Source of the DNA: Cryomorphaceae bacterium | GTDB lineage: Bacteria > Bacteroidota > Bacteroidia > Flavobacteriales > Schleiferiaceae | Assembly: GCA_003507115.1 (NCBI GenBank) | Contig: DNWN01000109.1 | Coordinates: 1 to 15,768 of the forward strand | Direction of reading: 5' to 3' | Length of the DNA stretch: 15,768 nucleotides | Shown here: one piece after another, positions 6,559-14,316 of the stretch | Numbering within the stretch: the first letter of the stretch is position 1 | Layout of the letters: each line of letters starts with the position of its first letter | Made by a program: the position numbers and the translations under genes | Notes under the pieces: generated by a model | Seen by the model: the letters and a program-made list of their open reading frames with translations, nothing else | Databases searched by the model: none | Told to the model about the DNA's origin: nothing

Positions 6559-7136
6559 AAACAGGGCTGTTGTTTGGCACGTTTAACCCGATCCATCGCA
6601 GCCACCTGGTTTTGGCCCAAAGCCTCGCGGAATGGAAGAAGCTCGAGGAGCTCTGGTTTGTGGTCACACCACACAACCCCCACAAGGAAAAAGGTAGCTT
6701 GCTCAACGATGCCGAGCGCCTGCACATGGTGGAACTCGCCACGGCGCGCTTTCCATCCCAGCGGGCCTGTGATATCGAGTTTTCGCTACCCCAACCCAAC
6801 TATACGGTCGACAGCTTAGAGGCCTTGATGACCGCACATCCTTCAAGGGAATTTTTCCTCTGTATGGGGGCCGACAATTTGCTCAGCTTCCCCCGGTGGA
6901 AAGACCCGGAGCGCATTCTCTCCTTGATAGACATCCTCGTATATCCACGACCTGGGTCAGATATCCCCGCAGATTTCCCCTATCTGGACCACCCCAAAAT
7001 CTCCATCTTGGAAGCGCCTTTGATGGACCGAAGTGCGACCGAAATTCGGGCTCGATTAGGGATGCAGGACCCCGTAGACCAGGACCTTCCACCCGAGGTT
7101 GCGGCGTATATTGAGGCTCGGCAGCACTACCGCTGA
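6555..7136 (+). CDS. nadD: Nicotinate-nucleotide adenylyltransferase
   Basis: A 193-residue NadD that joins ATP and nicotinate mononucleotide to make deamido-NAD in NAD synthesis. Start ATG 6555 overlaps the gmk stop (ATGA) and puts LLFGTFNPIH at the N-terminus. FVVTPHNPHKEK, MGADNLLSFPRWKD and DRSATEIRARL match the substrate loop, the second nucleotide motif and the C-terminal ISxxxIR motif. One oddity: the nucleotidyl-transferase HxGH motif reads HRSH (14-17), with Ser in place of the usual Gly while both His are kept. The rest is normal, so I expect an active enzyme. The next gene follows after 14 bases. Confidence 0.94.
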   Translation: MKTGLLFGTFNPIHRSHLVLAQSLAEWKKLEELWFVVTPHNPHKEKGSLLNDAERLHMVELATARFPSQRACDIEFSLPQPNYTVDSLEALMTAHPSREFFLCMGADNLLSFPRWKDPERILSLIDILVYPRPGSDIPADFPYLDHPKISILEAPLMDRSATEIRARLGMQDPVDQDLPPEVAAYIEARQHYR

Positions 7137-7150
7137 CCGACCCGAATTCG

Positions 7151-9892
7151 ATGGATGCATTTTTGGACCGGGTTGCCCGGGAAATTCAGGCGGAAGCGAC
7201 CCCCTTGCATCGGGTAGGCATCGTTTTGCCCTCTCGGCGCGCCGAGCGTGCCCTGCGTCATGCGTTCCAAAAACAGGTATCTCATCCCGTTTTATCTCCG
7301 GCTATTTGGCCCATTGAAGCCGTCATGCAAGACCTCGCGGAGCGGCAACCGGCGCGCGCGATGGATCAACTTTTGGTCCTCTTTGCCGCCCACGAAGACG
7401 TGTTTGAATCGCGCAGCCAGCCCTTGGAAGAATTTTTACGCTGGGCCCCAACGGTCCTGCGGGACTTCGGCGAAATGGATCGGCATGGGGTCGATGCGGA
7501 GGCTGTCTACCGGGAAATGCGAGAAATTGAAGCCCTGCAGCAATGGGGGCTCGACCATCCTACGGAACTCATGGAGCGGCGCTTGGAACTTTGGAAGCAG
7601 TTGCCCGGCCTCTACCGTCGCTACCACGAACGCCTCGACGCCAAGGGGTGGAGCACCCCCGGAGGCGTATTCCAACGCGCCAGCCCTTCCCCCGACGGCC
7701 CCCCCGAAGCCGCACTGCGCGCATGGATGCAACGCGGGGAAATTGACCAACTCTACTTTGTCGGTTTCAATGCCCTGACCCCCTCGGAGCGCGCCCTGTT
7801 TGTGAGCGCTCACCGCCATGTGGGTGCCCGCGCCTTTTGGGATGCCGATGCCCACTATTTGCTCAATCCCCAGCACGAAGCGGGGGATGCCTTGCGCCAT
7901 CACCGCGACCACCTTCCCGAGGGATTGACCACGGACCTGCGTGAACCGCCCGCCTGGTTCGCCACCTCCAATGCGGAATTTACCGTCCTACGCGCCAACC
8001 GGGTAATCGGGGTGGCCAAAACCTTGGGAGAAGTCCTTGGTCGGTTGCGGAAAGACAATCCCCTCCTTGAAGGGACGGGCGTTGTTCTCGCGGATGAGGG
8101 CCTACTCATTCCGGCCCTTCAAGCCCTGCCCGAGGGATTGGAAGAGGCCAACGTCACCATGGGCATGCCGCTCACCAGTACAGCCGCTTTTGCGGGGCTG
8201 GATGCGCTTTTTCAGCTCCATGAGGCGCGTGAATTGGGCCAGGGCAGTTACCCGTATCGCCTCCTTCAGGCTACCTGCATTCATCCCGTATGCCAAGCCA
8301 TGTATACCGGGTCCCGCGACCTCCAGCAGGTGGCAGAACGGCTGCGCCGAAGCAAGCGCTCCCATTGGTCGGTGGCCGAGGTCATGGAGGAGTTTGGTGA
8401 AGGAGGGAGCCTCTGGGGTACCTACCCCGATACGGCCGGCTATTTGCGAGACCTCGAAGGGGCCTTGAGCCACTATGTCGATGGCCTGCGCTCCGCATGG
8501 GAGGCCGAGCCTGCCCGCCTGTGCCTCAACGCCTTGCACAGTCTTCAGGTGTGGATGCCCCACGCCACCTTGAGCTTTGGGACCTTGCGTCGCCTCTTTA
8601 GACAGTTTGCGCAGGAGAGCCCAGTCAATTTCTATGGTGAACCTTTTGAGGGCCTGCAGATGCTCGGCTTGCTGGAGACCCGAAACTTGGATTTTGACAC
8701 CTTGATTCTCGCCCCGATGAATGAGGGGGTGCTTCCCAAGGGGCGCAATGACGCATCTTTTTTGCCCCACGACGTTCGGCGCGCCTACGGCATGCCCCTC
8801 CCGCAAGATCGGGAAGCCATCATGGCCTACCACGTCTACCGCCTTGTCCAACGCGCAAAGCGCGTATTCTTCCTCGTCAATGGGGAATCCGACGGCATGG
8901 GCAAAGGCGAAGCCAGCCGATTCATCGCCCAAATGGAGGTGGAACTTCCCCGTTATCCGGGCATTCGGTGGGAAGACCGCGGGATGCAGCAAGCCATGGA
9001 TCCCAAACGGCTTCAGCGGCCCTGGAAAATGGACAAGTCGCCCGACGTTCTGCACCGCCTGCGCCACCAGCTCACAGAAAGGGGCCTGAGCCCTTCGAGC
9101 ATGGGGACCTTTTTACGCGACCCGGCCGAATTCTACCTCCGTTTCGTCTTGGGGGTCTACGAAGAAGAGGCCGTCGACGAGCGCATGGCGGCCAACATCC
9201 GTGGAAGCATCCTGCACCACGTCCACGAAACGCTTTTTAAGGACTACCAAGCGACTGGGAATTGGCGCGTGGACCTCGTCCCTTCCGCCCTCGAGGCGGG
9301 CATCCAGGAATTTCATCCAGGCCGTCGCCACAGCGGACCCTTTGTGATCGAGCAGCAGGTCTTGCTCAAGATGGCCGAGGATTGGGCGCAGGCAGAAGGC
9401 CAACGCATCGCCAGCGGGGAAGGCCGGGACCTCCCGTGGCATGTCCACCTCGTGGAAGAAACCATCGAAACGACCCTCGCCATCGGGGATCTCTCGGTTC
9501 GCATGAAAGGAAAAGCGGACCGCATCGAAGCCTGGCAACATGGCTGGGCTGTCGTTGACCTCAAATCCGGCAGTTTTCAACCTTCCGAACTCAAGGTCAA
9601 AACCCTGGAGGAATTGCTCGATCCGAAAAAAGGCAAGGCCCTACAGCTCTTTACCTATGCTTGGCTCCTTTCAACGCAGCAAGCGGGGGGACCTTTCCGC
9701 GCCGGTATTGCCGCCATGCGCAAGCCACGAGATCCCGTTGCGTGGTTAACCTACCAAGGAGATGCCTGGATTCGCGCGGAGACCATAGCGGAGTTTGAGC
9801 AATATGTTCTTCGACCCTTGGTAGAGCAAATACTCGACCCGAGCCAACCTTTTGCTGCCCCAGATTTCTTGGGGGAAGAGGAAGAAAACTAA
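7151..9892 (+). CDS. AddB-like PD-(D/E)XK nuclease without Fe-S cysteines
   Basis: A 913-residue protein of the Bacteroidota AddB-like type: an inactive helicase-like N-terminal half (VLPSRRAERALRHAF near 24-38, no Walker A Lys) and a C-terminal RecB-type nuclease. The nuclease starts at LSPSSMGTFLRDP (646-658), then GSILHHVHETLF (about 685-696, H689), D790 in GKADRIE, and D803-L-K805 in VVDLKSG; the D-13-D-2-K spacing equals E. coli RecB D1067/D1080/K1082. Such proteins partner an AddA-type UvrD helicase-nuclease to process double-strand breaks; no partner is in the window. Oddity: the Cys usual before Pro in the first motif (CP) is Asp (D657), the protein ends in PFAAPDFLGEEEEN without the usual terminal Cys cluster, and there is no Cys from residue 646 onward, so no Fe-S cluster can form. 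It follows nadD by 14 bases and meets ribE tail-to-tail. Confidence 0.87.
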   Translation: MDAFLDRVAREIQAEATPLHRVGIVLPSRRAERALRHAFQKQVSHPVLSPAIWPIEAVMQDLAERQPARAMDQLLVLFAAHEDVFESRSQPLEEFLRWAPTVLRDFGEMDRHGVDAEAVYREMREIEALQQWGLDHPTELMERRLELWKQLPGLYRRYHERLDAKGWSTPGGVFQRASPSPDGPPEAALRAWMQRGEIDQLYFVGFNALTPSERALFVSAHRHVGARAFWDADAHYLLNPQHEAGDALRHHRDHLPEGLTTDLREPPAWFATSNAEFTVLRANRVIGVAKTLGEVLGRLRKDNPLLEGTGVVLADEGLLIPALQALPEGLEEANVTMGMPLTSTAAFAGLDALFQLHEARELGQGSYPYRLLQATCIHPVCQAMYTGSRDLQQVAERLRRSKRSHWSVAEVMEEFGEGGSLWGTYPDTAGYLRDLEGALSHYVDGLRSAWEAEPARLCLNALHSLQVWMPHATLSFGTLRRLFRQFAQESPVNFYGEPFEGLQMLGLLETRNLDFDTLILAPMNEGVLPKGRNDASFLPHDVRRAYGMPLPQDREAIMAYHVYRLVQRAKRVFFLVNGESDGMGKGEASRFIAQMEVELPRYPGIRWEDRGMQQAMDPKRLQRPWKMDKSPDVLHRLRHQLTERGLSPSSMGTFLRDPAEFYLRFVLGVYEEEAVDERMAANIRGSILHHVHETLFKDYQATGNWRVDLVPSALEAGIQEFHPGRRHSGPFVIEQQVLLKMAEDWAQAEGQRIASGEGRDLPWHVHLVEETIETTLAIGDLSVRMKGKADRIEAWQHGWAVVDLKSGSFQPSELKVKTLEELLDPKKGKALQLFTYAWLLSTQQAGGPFRAGIAAMRKPRDPVAWLTYQGDAWIRAETIAEFEQYVLRPLVEQILDPSQPFAAPDFLGEEEEN

Positions 9893-10497
9893 AGTCCGCG
9901 CTGAGCCAAAAGGCGGGCGATATATTTCCCGAGAATATCAAATTCCAAATTGACGGACTCTCCCACTTTCCATTCGTGGAAGCGGGTGTGTTCCCAGGTA
10001 TACGGAATCAAGGCCACCGAAAAGGAGGAGGACGTGGAATCCACCACCGTTAAGCTCGTCCCGTCAATGGCAATCGACCCTTTGGGCACGGTGACATGGT
10101 CCGAATTCTCCGGGTGGTGAATGGTGACTTTCCAACTGCCGTCCAAATCTTCGATTTGGGCCACCGTTCCCGTGGTGTCGACATGCCCTTGTACCACATG
10201 GCCATCCAACCGGGCCCCGGAGACCGTGCAGCGCTCGATGTTCACACGACGTCCGATGGTCCAAGACCCCAATGTGGTCTTCTCCAATGTTTCCGCAATG
10301 GCCGTCACGCGGTAGCCGGTGGGCTGACCGGCAGGGCCCAATAATTCTACCACCGTCAGGCAGCAGCCGTCGTGGGCCACGCTTTGGTCGATTTTGAGTT
10401 CGGGCGCGAGGGGACTTTCCACTGTGATGTGGAGGTTGCTGCCTTCGTGCTCTAGGCCGGTAATACGACCCACATTTTCTATGATTCCGGTGAACAT
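9889..10497 (-). CDS. ribE: Riboflavin synthase, alpha chain
   Basis: A 202-residue riboflavin synthase, which dismutates two 6,7-dimethyl-8-ribityllumazines into riboflavin and a pyrimidinedione. It starts with the diagnostic MFTGIIE and contains two repeated lumazine-binding barrels: barrel one with AHDGCCLTV (41-49) and barrel two with AIDGTSLTV (143-151). GHVVQGHVDTTG (99-110) starts the second half, and LEFDILGKYIARLL forms the C-terminal helix for trimerisation. Usual length. It is a single minus-strand gene between two plus-strand blocks. The start is 32 bases from that of pepA, and its TAG overlaps the TAA of the AddB-like gene. No Shine-Dalgarno; a perfect promoter box lies four bases before the ATG. 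Confidence 0.96.
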   Translation of the reverse strand: MFTGIIENVGRITGLEHEGSNLHITVESPLAPELKIDQSVAHDGCCLTVVELLGPAGQPTGYRVTAIAETLEKTTLGSWTIGRRVNIERCTVSGARLDGHVVQGHVDTTGTVAQIEDLDGSWKVTIHHPENSDHVTVPKGSIAIDGTSLTVVDSTSSSFSVALIPYTWEHTRFHEWKVGESVNLEFDILGKYIARLLAQRGL

Positions 10498-10501
10498 AGA
10501 C

Positions 10502-10509
10502 CAAAGGTA
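10502..10509 (-). promoter_or_regulatory. -7 box of the ribE promoter
   Basis: On the minus strand TACCTTTG is a perfect TAnnTTTG element ending four bases before the ribE ATG. The -33 region falls over the pepA start codon, where only a weak TTTC (10536-10533) is visible. It predicts an mRNA that starts at or very near the ATG. Confidence 0.6.
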
Positions 10510-10516
10510 CGATGCC

Positions 10517-10524
10517 TACCTTCG
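10517..10524 (+). promoter_or_regulatory. -7 box of the pepA promoter
   Basis: TACCTTCG matches seven of eight positions of TAnnTTTG and ends five bases before the pepA ATG at 10530. It lies in CTACCTTCGTAGCTATG, identical at 16 of 17 bases to the metB element. It overlaps the upstream in-frame ATG at 10512, arguing against that start. Confidence 0.5.
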
Positions 10525-10529
10525 TAGCT

Positions 10530-11933
10530 ATGAAATGGACTTTTTCTTCTTCGCATCGCGCTGACACAGTGACCGCCGAGGTCCGAACGAGCGCCCAGGA
10601 TTTTTCTTCCGACTCGATCTCCCACGCCATCATTGCGCGCGCTGCCCGAGGAGTCAAAACGTGGTACCAGCACAATCAAGGTGCGGTGGACGCTTTTGGC
10701 CGCGTCTTGGACCCCAAAGATTCTGCCCAAGAAATGGCCCACGATGCGCGCAAAGCGGGAGTAGAATTAGCCGGTCTCTTGACCAAAAACAAATGGTCCC
10801 AGGTCAGCCTGGATGCAGGGGCGCACACTTTTGAGGTGGCGGAAGGCCTGGCGCTTGCTGCCTATCGCTACACGCGTCTGCTGGGCAAAAAGGCCAAAGA
10901 TGCTTGGACGTTAGCGGAGATTCACGTGGTGGGCCTGACGGATGCAGAATCAAAGCGTTTGACCACACTTATGGCCGCCGTGACCGAAGCGCGCGACCTC
11001 ATTAATACGCCGGTACTCGATTTAACCGCCGAAGACCTCGCCGCCCGCGCAGAAGAGCTAGGCCAAGAATACGGCTTCAAGGTGACCGTTTTGAACCAAG
11101 CGAAAATCGAATCGCTCAAGATGGGCGGATTGCTCGGAGTCAACAAAGGCTCGGTCGATCCAGCCACCTTTAGCATTTTGGAATACAGCCCTTCGAACGC
11201 TGTCAACAGCGCGCCCTACGTGCTAGTCGGAAAAGGCGTCGTCTACGATACGGGCGGCCTCAGCCTCAAGCCCAGCAACTCCATGGACACCATGAAATGT
11301 GACATGTCGGGTGCGGCAGCCGTGATTGGCACCCTCTGCGCCGTAGCTGGCCAAGGACTGCCTATCCACGTCATTGGATTGATTCCCGCGACAGACAACC
11401 GCCCCGGAGGCAATGCCATCACACCCGGGGATGTGATTACGATTTCGGACGGAACCACGGTGGAAGTCTTGAATACCGACGCCGAGGGCCGCTTGATCCT
11501 CGCGGATGCCCTGCATTACGCCAAGAAATACAAGCCGCAATTGGTCATCGACCTGGCCACCTTGACAGGGGCCGCGGCACGTGCCATCGGGCCGAATGCA
11601 ACCGTCGCCATGGGCAATGCGGGCCGCGAGGTGTGGGAACAGCTCCAGACTAGTGCTGCCAACACCCACGAACGCCTGGTCGAATTCCCCTTCTGGGACG
11701 AATACAACGACTTGCTCAAGAGCGAAATCGCCGATCTCAAAAACATCGGCGGTGCCGAAGCCGGCGCCATCACGGCGGGCAAATTCTTGGAGCACTTCAC
11801 AGACTACCCCTATGTACACTTGGACATTGCCGGTCCAGCCTTCTTGGATAGCCCCTGGGGCTACTACGGCAAGGGCGGAACAGGTGTTGGAGTGCGCCTC
11901 TTGACCGACTTCTTAACCCACGCCGCCTCATGA
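10530..11933 (+). CDS. pepA: M17 leucyl aminopeptidase
   Basis: A 467-residue cytoplasmic metallo-aminopeptidase of family M17 that removes N-terminal residues from peptides. The variable N-terminal domain (to about 150) precedes a catalytic domain with VGKGVVYDTGGLSLKP (K235, D240, K247), MKCDMSGAAAV (D258) and NTDAEGRL (D317, E319, R321). These line up at a constant offset of 35 with E. coli PepA two-metal ligands K270, D275, D293, D352 and E354 and catalytic K282 and R356. GLIPATDNRPGGNAITPGD and ADLKNIGG are further family motifs. ATG 10530 is preferred over the in-frame ATG at 10512 because the promoter box lies between them. It overlaps pdxA by ATGA. Confidence 0.95.
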   Translation: MKWTFSSSHRADTVTAEVRTSAQDFSSDSISHAIIARAARGVKTWYQHNQGAVDAFGRVLDPKDSAQEMAHDARKAGVELAGLLTKNKWSQVSLDAGAHTFEVAEGLALAAYRYTRLLGKKAKDAWTLAEIHVVGLTDAESKRLTTLMAAVTEARDLINTPVLDLTAEDLAARAEELGQEYGFKVTVLNQAKIESLKMGGLLGVNKGSVDPATFSILEYSPSNAVNSAPYVLVGKGVVYDTGGLSLKPSNSMDTMKCDMSGAAAVIGTLCAVAGQGLPIHVIGLIPATDNRPGGNAITPGDVITISDGTTVEVLNTDAEGRLILADALHYAKKYKPQLVIDLATLTGAAARAIGPNATVAMGNAGREVWEQLQTSAANTHERLVEFPFWDEYNDLLKSEIADLKNIGGAEAGAITAGKFLEHFTDYPYVHLDIAGPAFLDSPWGYYGKGGTGVGVRLLTDFLTHAAS

Positions 11934-12979
11934 TGCGCATTGCCATTTCTTGTGGAGACCCCAACGGAATTGGGCTCGAAGTCGTTCTCAAGACCTTGGC
12001 CCATCCCGAAGTGCGCAGCATGGCGCAGTTCTACCTCTTTTGTTCGCCTCAGGTCATGGCCTACCACCGAAAAGCTTTGGACATGGGAGACATTCCCTAT
12101 AGCCAAGTAGCTCCCGGGGAATCCCTATCTGGTGGCCGAATTGGGCTTGTTGACCCATGGAACCGGGAGGTTCGGGTCGATTTTGGACAACTGACTGAAG
12201 AGTCAGGCCAAGCCGCATTGGACAGCCTCGCTGCGGCCTGTGATGCCGTGGCGGCCGGCCAGGTCGATGCGTTGGTCACCGCACCGCTGAGCAAAGCCAA
12301 TATTCCCAGCTCCTCCGAGACTCCTTTTACAGGTCACACCGGCTACCTCGGCCAGCGCTTCCAAGCCAAACCCTTGATGGTCATGGCCGCCGAAGGCATG
12401 CGCGTCGCGCTCGCCACGGAGCACATGGCACTGAACGCGGTCGCCCCTGCGCTCACCCGAGAGGTATTGACCCAAAAGCTGGATGCCTTTGAAAAGGCCC
12501 TTACGTTGGACTTCGGGGTGCAGCGTCCGCGCATCGCCGTCCTGAGCATCAACCCTCACGCGGGCGATGGTGGGGCGATGGGCCGTGAAGAGATCGACGT
12601 ATTGACCCCTTGGATTGAATCCATGAAGGAGCGCGGCTCTCTGGTCACGGGGCCCTTTCCCTCCGATGGATTCTTTGGGAAGGCCGCCCACCGCCAAGTC
12701 GACGGGGTCCTATCCATGTACCACGACCAAGGATTAATTCCTTTCAAAATTTTGCATTTTGAGAGCGGGGTCAACAATACCTGTGGCTTGCCTTTTGTCC
12801 GCACTTCCCCGGATCACGGGGTGGGCTTTGATATTGCGGGGAAAGATCAGGCGGATGCGCAAAGCTTTACCGCAGCCGTATTCCAGGCCATTGATCGCCT
12901 TCGATTGCATCGCGACCACGACGAACTCACGGCCAACATTCTGCCAAAGTTTGAAAAGAATCGTCCTAGCGATTCGTAA
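11930..12979 (+). CDS. pdxA: 4-hydroxythreonine-4-phosphate dehydrogenase
   Basis: A 349-residue PdxA of the DXP-dependent vitamin B6 pathway: it oxidises 4-phosphohydroxy-L-threonine with NAD, giving the aminoketone used by PdxJ to make pyridoxine phosphate. It opens with ISCGDPNGIG and has TAPLSKANI (117-125), GHTGYLGQ (135-142), and metal-binding H165 (TEHM), H210 (NPHAGDGG) and H265 (MYHDQGLIPFK), in register with the metal-binding His of E. coli PdxA. HFESGVNNTCGLPFVRTSPDHG is the usual C-terminal signature region. Start ATG 11930 overlaps the pepA stop; ATG 11933 is one codon shorter and equally possible. No T-run terminator follows, so transcription may read on into yceD. Confidence 0.96.
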   Translation: MMRIAISCGDPNGIGLEVVLKTLAHPEVRSMAQFYLFCSPQVMAYHRKALDMGDIPYSQVAPGESLSGGRIGLVDPWNREVRVDFGQLTEESGQAALDSLAAACDAVAAGQVDALVTAPLSKANIPSSSETPFTGHTGYLGQRFQAKPLMVMAAEGMRVALATEHMALNAVAPALTREVLTQKLDAFEKALTLDFGVQRPRIAVLSINPHAGDGGAMGREEIDVLTPWIESMKERGSLVTGPFPSDGFFGKAAHRQVDGVLSMYHDQGLIPFKILHFESGVNNTCGLPFVRTSPDHGVGFDIAGKDQADAQSFTAAVFQAIDRLRLHRDHDELTANILPKFEKNRPSDS

Positions 12980-13003
12980 GGCACTTCCTTCGCGCCCAAT
13001 GTG

Positions 13004-13034
13004 TTGGCGGATTGTGCAATTCGGTGTACATTTG
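13004..13034 (+). promoter_or_regulatory. Bacteroidota-type promoter for yceD-rpmF
   Basis: TTG (13004-13006), 20 bases, then a perfect TACATTTG (13027-13034). This matches the -33 TTG / -7 TAnnTTTG consensus of the Bacteroidota primary sigma factor, with correct spacing, and it is the best complete promoter in the window. Unlike the others it leaves 23 bases before the yceD ATG, so a short leader is expected. Confidence 0.75.
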
Positions 13035-13057
13035 CCGGCTCTAACGAGCGTTCGGCC

Positions 13058-13522
13058 ATGAAGAAACGTGAAACCGTTTTAGGATTTTCAGGCCTTGCAT
13101 TGGGCGAGCACACGTTTGAGTACCATTTAGACGAAACGTTCTTTTCTTCTTATCCCCTTTCCGATCTGGAGGGAATGCGACCCGCCACAGTTCACGTGGC
13201 GCTGCGGAAAACCAACAACTTCATGGAGTTGGATTTTTCGTTCTCGGGCATCATGGATGCGATCTGCGACTTTAGCGGAGATCCCTTTGAGCTCGAAGTT
13301 CGCAATGCCTTTAGTCTAGTCATCAAGTTTGGCGACGCCTATGATGACAGCGATCCAGATATTCTGGTCTTGCCCTACGGCGAGTACGAAGTGGATTTGG
13401 CCCAACCTTTGTTTGAGGTAGTGGCCCTATCCATCCCCTACCAAAAAGTGAAGCCTGAGCTTCGCGCGGAACTCGAGGAAGGAATCGAAGACGACGACCT
13501 GTTTGGTGAAGACGAAATTTGA
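13058..13522 (+). CDS. yceD: YceD/DUF177 family protein
   Basis: A 154-residue DUF177 (YceD) protein. In other bacteria and plastids the family is linked to 23S rRNA accumulation, and its gene is typically beside rpmF, as here. The family core is visible as FSGIMDAICDFSGDPFELEV (about residues 67-86), equivalent to the usual C-x-R-C-L strand region but with a single Cys, as is common in the phylum. YEVDLAQPLFEVVALSIPYQK and the acidic tail (EDDDLFGEDEI) complete it. ATG 13058 is chosen because the promoter box at 13027-13034 lies upstream of it; an earlier in-frame ATG at 13001 would precede the promoter. rpmF follows after 23 bases. Confidence 0.87.
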   Translation: MKKRETVLGFSGLALGEHTFEYHLDETFFSSYPLSDLEGMRPATVHVALRKTNNFMELDFSFSGIMDAICDFSGDPFELEVRNAFSLVIKFGDAYDDSDPDILVLPYGEYEVDLAQPLFEVVALSIPYQKVKPELRAELEEGIEDDDLFGEDEI

Positions 13523-13545
13523 ATTGAACTGAAAAAACCTGCATT

Positions 13546-13743
13546 ATGGCGCATCCTAAGCGTAGACAATCCAGCACCCGCCGCGACAAGCGACGCACGC
13601 ACGACAAGGCCGTATTACCTCAGTTGGCGGTTTGCCCTACCACGGGTGAAGCTCACTTGATGCACCGCGCCTACTGGCACGAAGGCAAAATGTACTACAA
13701 AGGCAAAGTCGTGATTGACAAGACCGAAGTAGCCGAGGCGTAA
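13546..13743 (+). CDS. rpmF: 50S ribosomal protein bL32
   Basis: A 65-residue bL32. The N-terminus [20 protein letters not shown] is the family signature of basic, rRNA-contacting residues. [27 protein letters not shown] is the form typical of Bacteroidota. It has one Cys, not a four-Cys zinc ribbon, so it is the zinc-independent type. It is co-transcribed with yceD and closed by a strong terminator before accB. Confidence 0.97.
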   Translation: MAHPKRRQSSTRRDKRRTHDKAVLPQLAVCPTTGEAHLMHRAYWHEGKMYYKGKVVIDKTEVAEA

Positions 13744-13763
13744 GCCGTTCTACACGATTTTCT

Positions 13764-13803
13764 AAAAACCCGTGGCGTATTGCCCCGGGTTTTTGTTTTT
13801 TTT
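13764..13803 (+). terminator. Intrinsic terminator after rpmF
   Basis: AAAAACCCG (13764-13772) pairs with CGGGTTTTT (13786-13794); inside, past one mismatch, GGC pairs with GCC around GTATT. A G then an eight-base T-run follow (to 13803). It separates yceD-rpmF from accB-accC. Confidence 0.9.
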
Positions 13804-13810
13804 GACGCAC

Positions 13811-13829
13811 TTTTGTTACCCTAATTATC
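13811..13829 (+). promoter_or_regulatory. Weak promoter candidate for accBC
   Basis: An AT-rich stretch between the rpmF terminator and accB holds TTTTG (13811-13815), TTTG (13801-13804) and TAATTATC (13822-13829). The last resembles TAnnTTTG at five of eight positions and ends six bases before the accB ATG. A promoter is needed here because a terminator lies upstream; these exact boxes are uncertain. Confidence 0.3.
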
Positions 13830-13835
13830 GGACTA

Positions 13836-14300
13836 ATGGATTTCAAGGAACTTCAAAACTTCATCAAGTTTGTGACCAAATCTGGCGCCTCTGAGGTGTC
13901 GCTCGAAACGGACAACTTCAAAGTCACGGTGAAAACCAGCGGCGGAGAAGGTGTTTCTTATGTGACGGCTTCCCCCACCATGATGGTTGAGGCCCCTGCC
14001 GCGTCAACTGCGAAGGCACCGGCGCCTTCAGCTCCTGCCATCGAAGACGAGTTTGCCAACTGTGTGGCTATCAAGTCACCCATGATTGGCACCTTCTACC
14101 GCAAGCCCAGCCCCGACAAACCTACCTTCAAGAACGTAGGTGACACCGTTACCGCGGGTGAGACAGTTTGCATCATCGAGGCCATGAAGCTCTTTAATGA
14201 GATTGAAAGTGAAGTCACCGGGAAAATTGTCAAAGTCGTCGCCGACGATATGACCCCTGTGGAGTATGGTCAGACGCTCTTCTTGGTAGAGCCCGCCTAA
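13836..14300 (+). CDS. accB: Biotin carboxyl carrier protein of acetyl-CoA carboxylase
   Basis: A 154-residue BCCP that carries biotin between the carboxylase and transcarboxylase sites of acetyl-CoA carboxylase, the first step of fatty acid synthesis. The N-terminal part ([21 protein letters not shown]) matches AccB; an Ala/Pro-rich flexible linker spans about 47-70; the biotinyl domain covers about 75-154. Biotin attaches to K118 in [18 protein letters not shown] forms the protruding 'thumb' typical of AccB and absent from simple biotinyl domains. accC follows after 16 bases. In many Bacteroidota fabH lies between rpmF and accB; it is missing here. Confidence 0.96.
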   Translation: MDFKELQNFIKFVTKSGASEVSLETDNFKVTVKTSGGEGVSYVTASPTMMVEAPAASTAKAPAPSAPAIEDEFANCVAIKSPMIGTFYRKPSPDKPTFKNVGDTVTAGETVCIIEAMKLFNEIESEVTGKIVKVVADDMTPVEYGQTLFLVEPA

Positions 14301-14316
14301 ACCAACCCCCCTCCTC

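Noticed and set aside
8102..9067. 321-residue minus-strand frame opposite the AddB-like gene
   Set aside because: No motif or family resemblance. It is antisense to a well-supported gene in high-GC sequence, where stop codons are rare.
10512..10529. Upstream ATG for pepA giving six extra residues
   Set aside because: The -7 promoter box at 10517-10524 lies after it, so a transcript from that promoter could not include it.
12958..12975. GAATCG-N6-CGATTC hairpin at the end of pdxA as a terminator
   Set aside because: Only six base pairs, inside the coding sequence, and no T-run follows. It may be chance.
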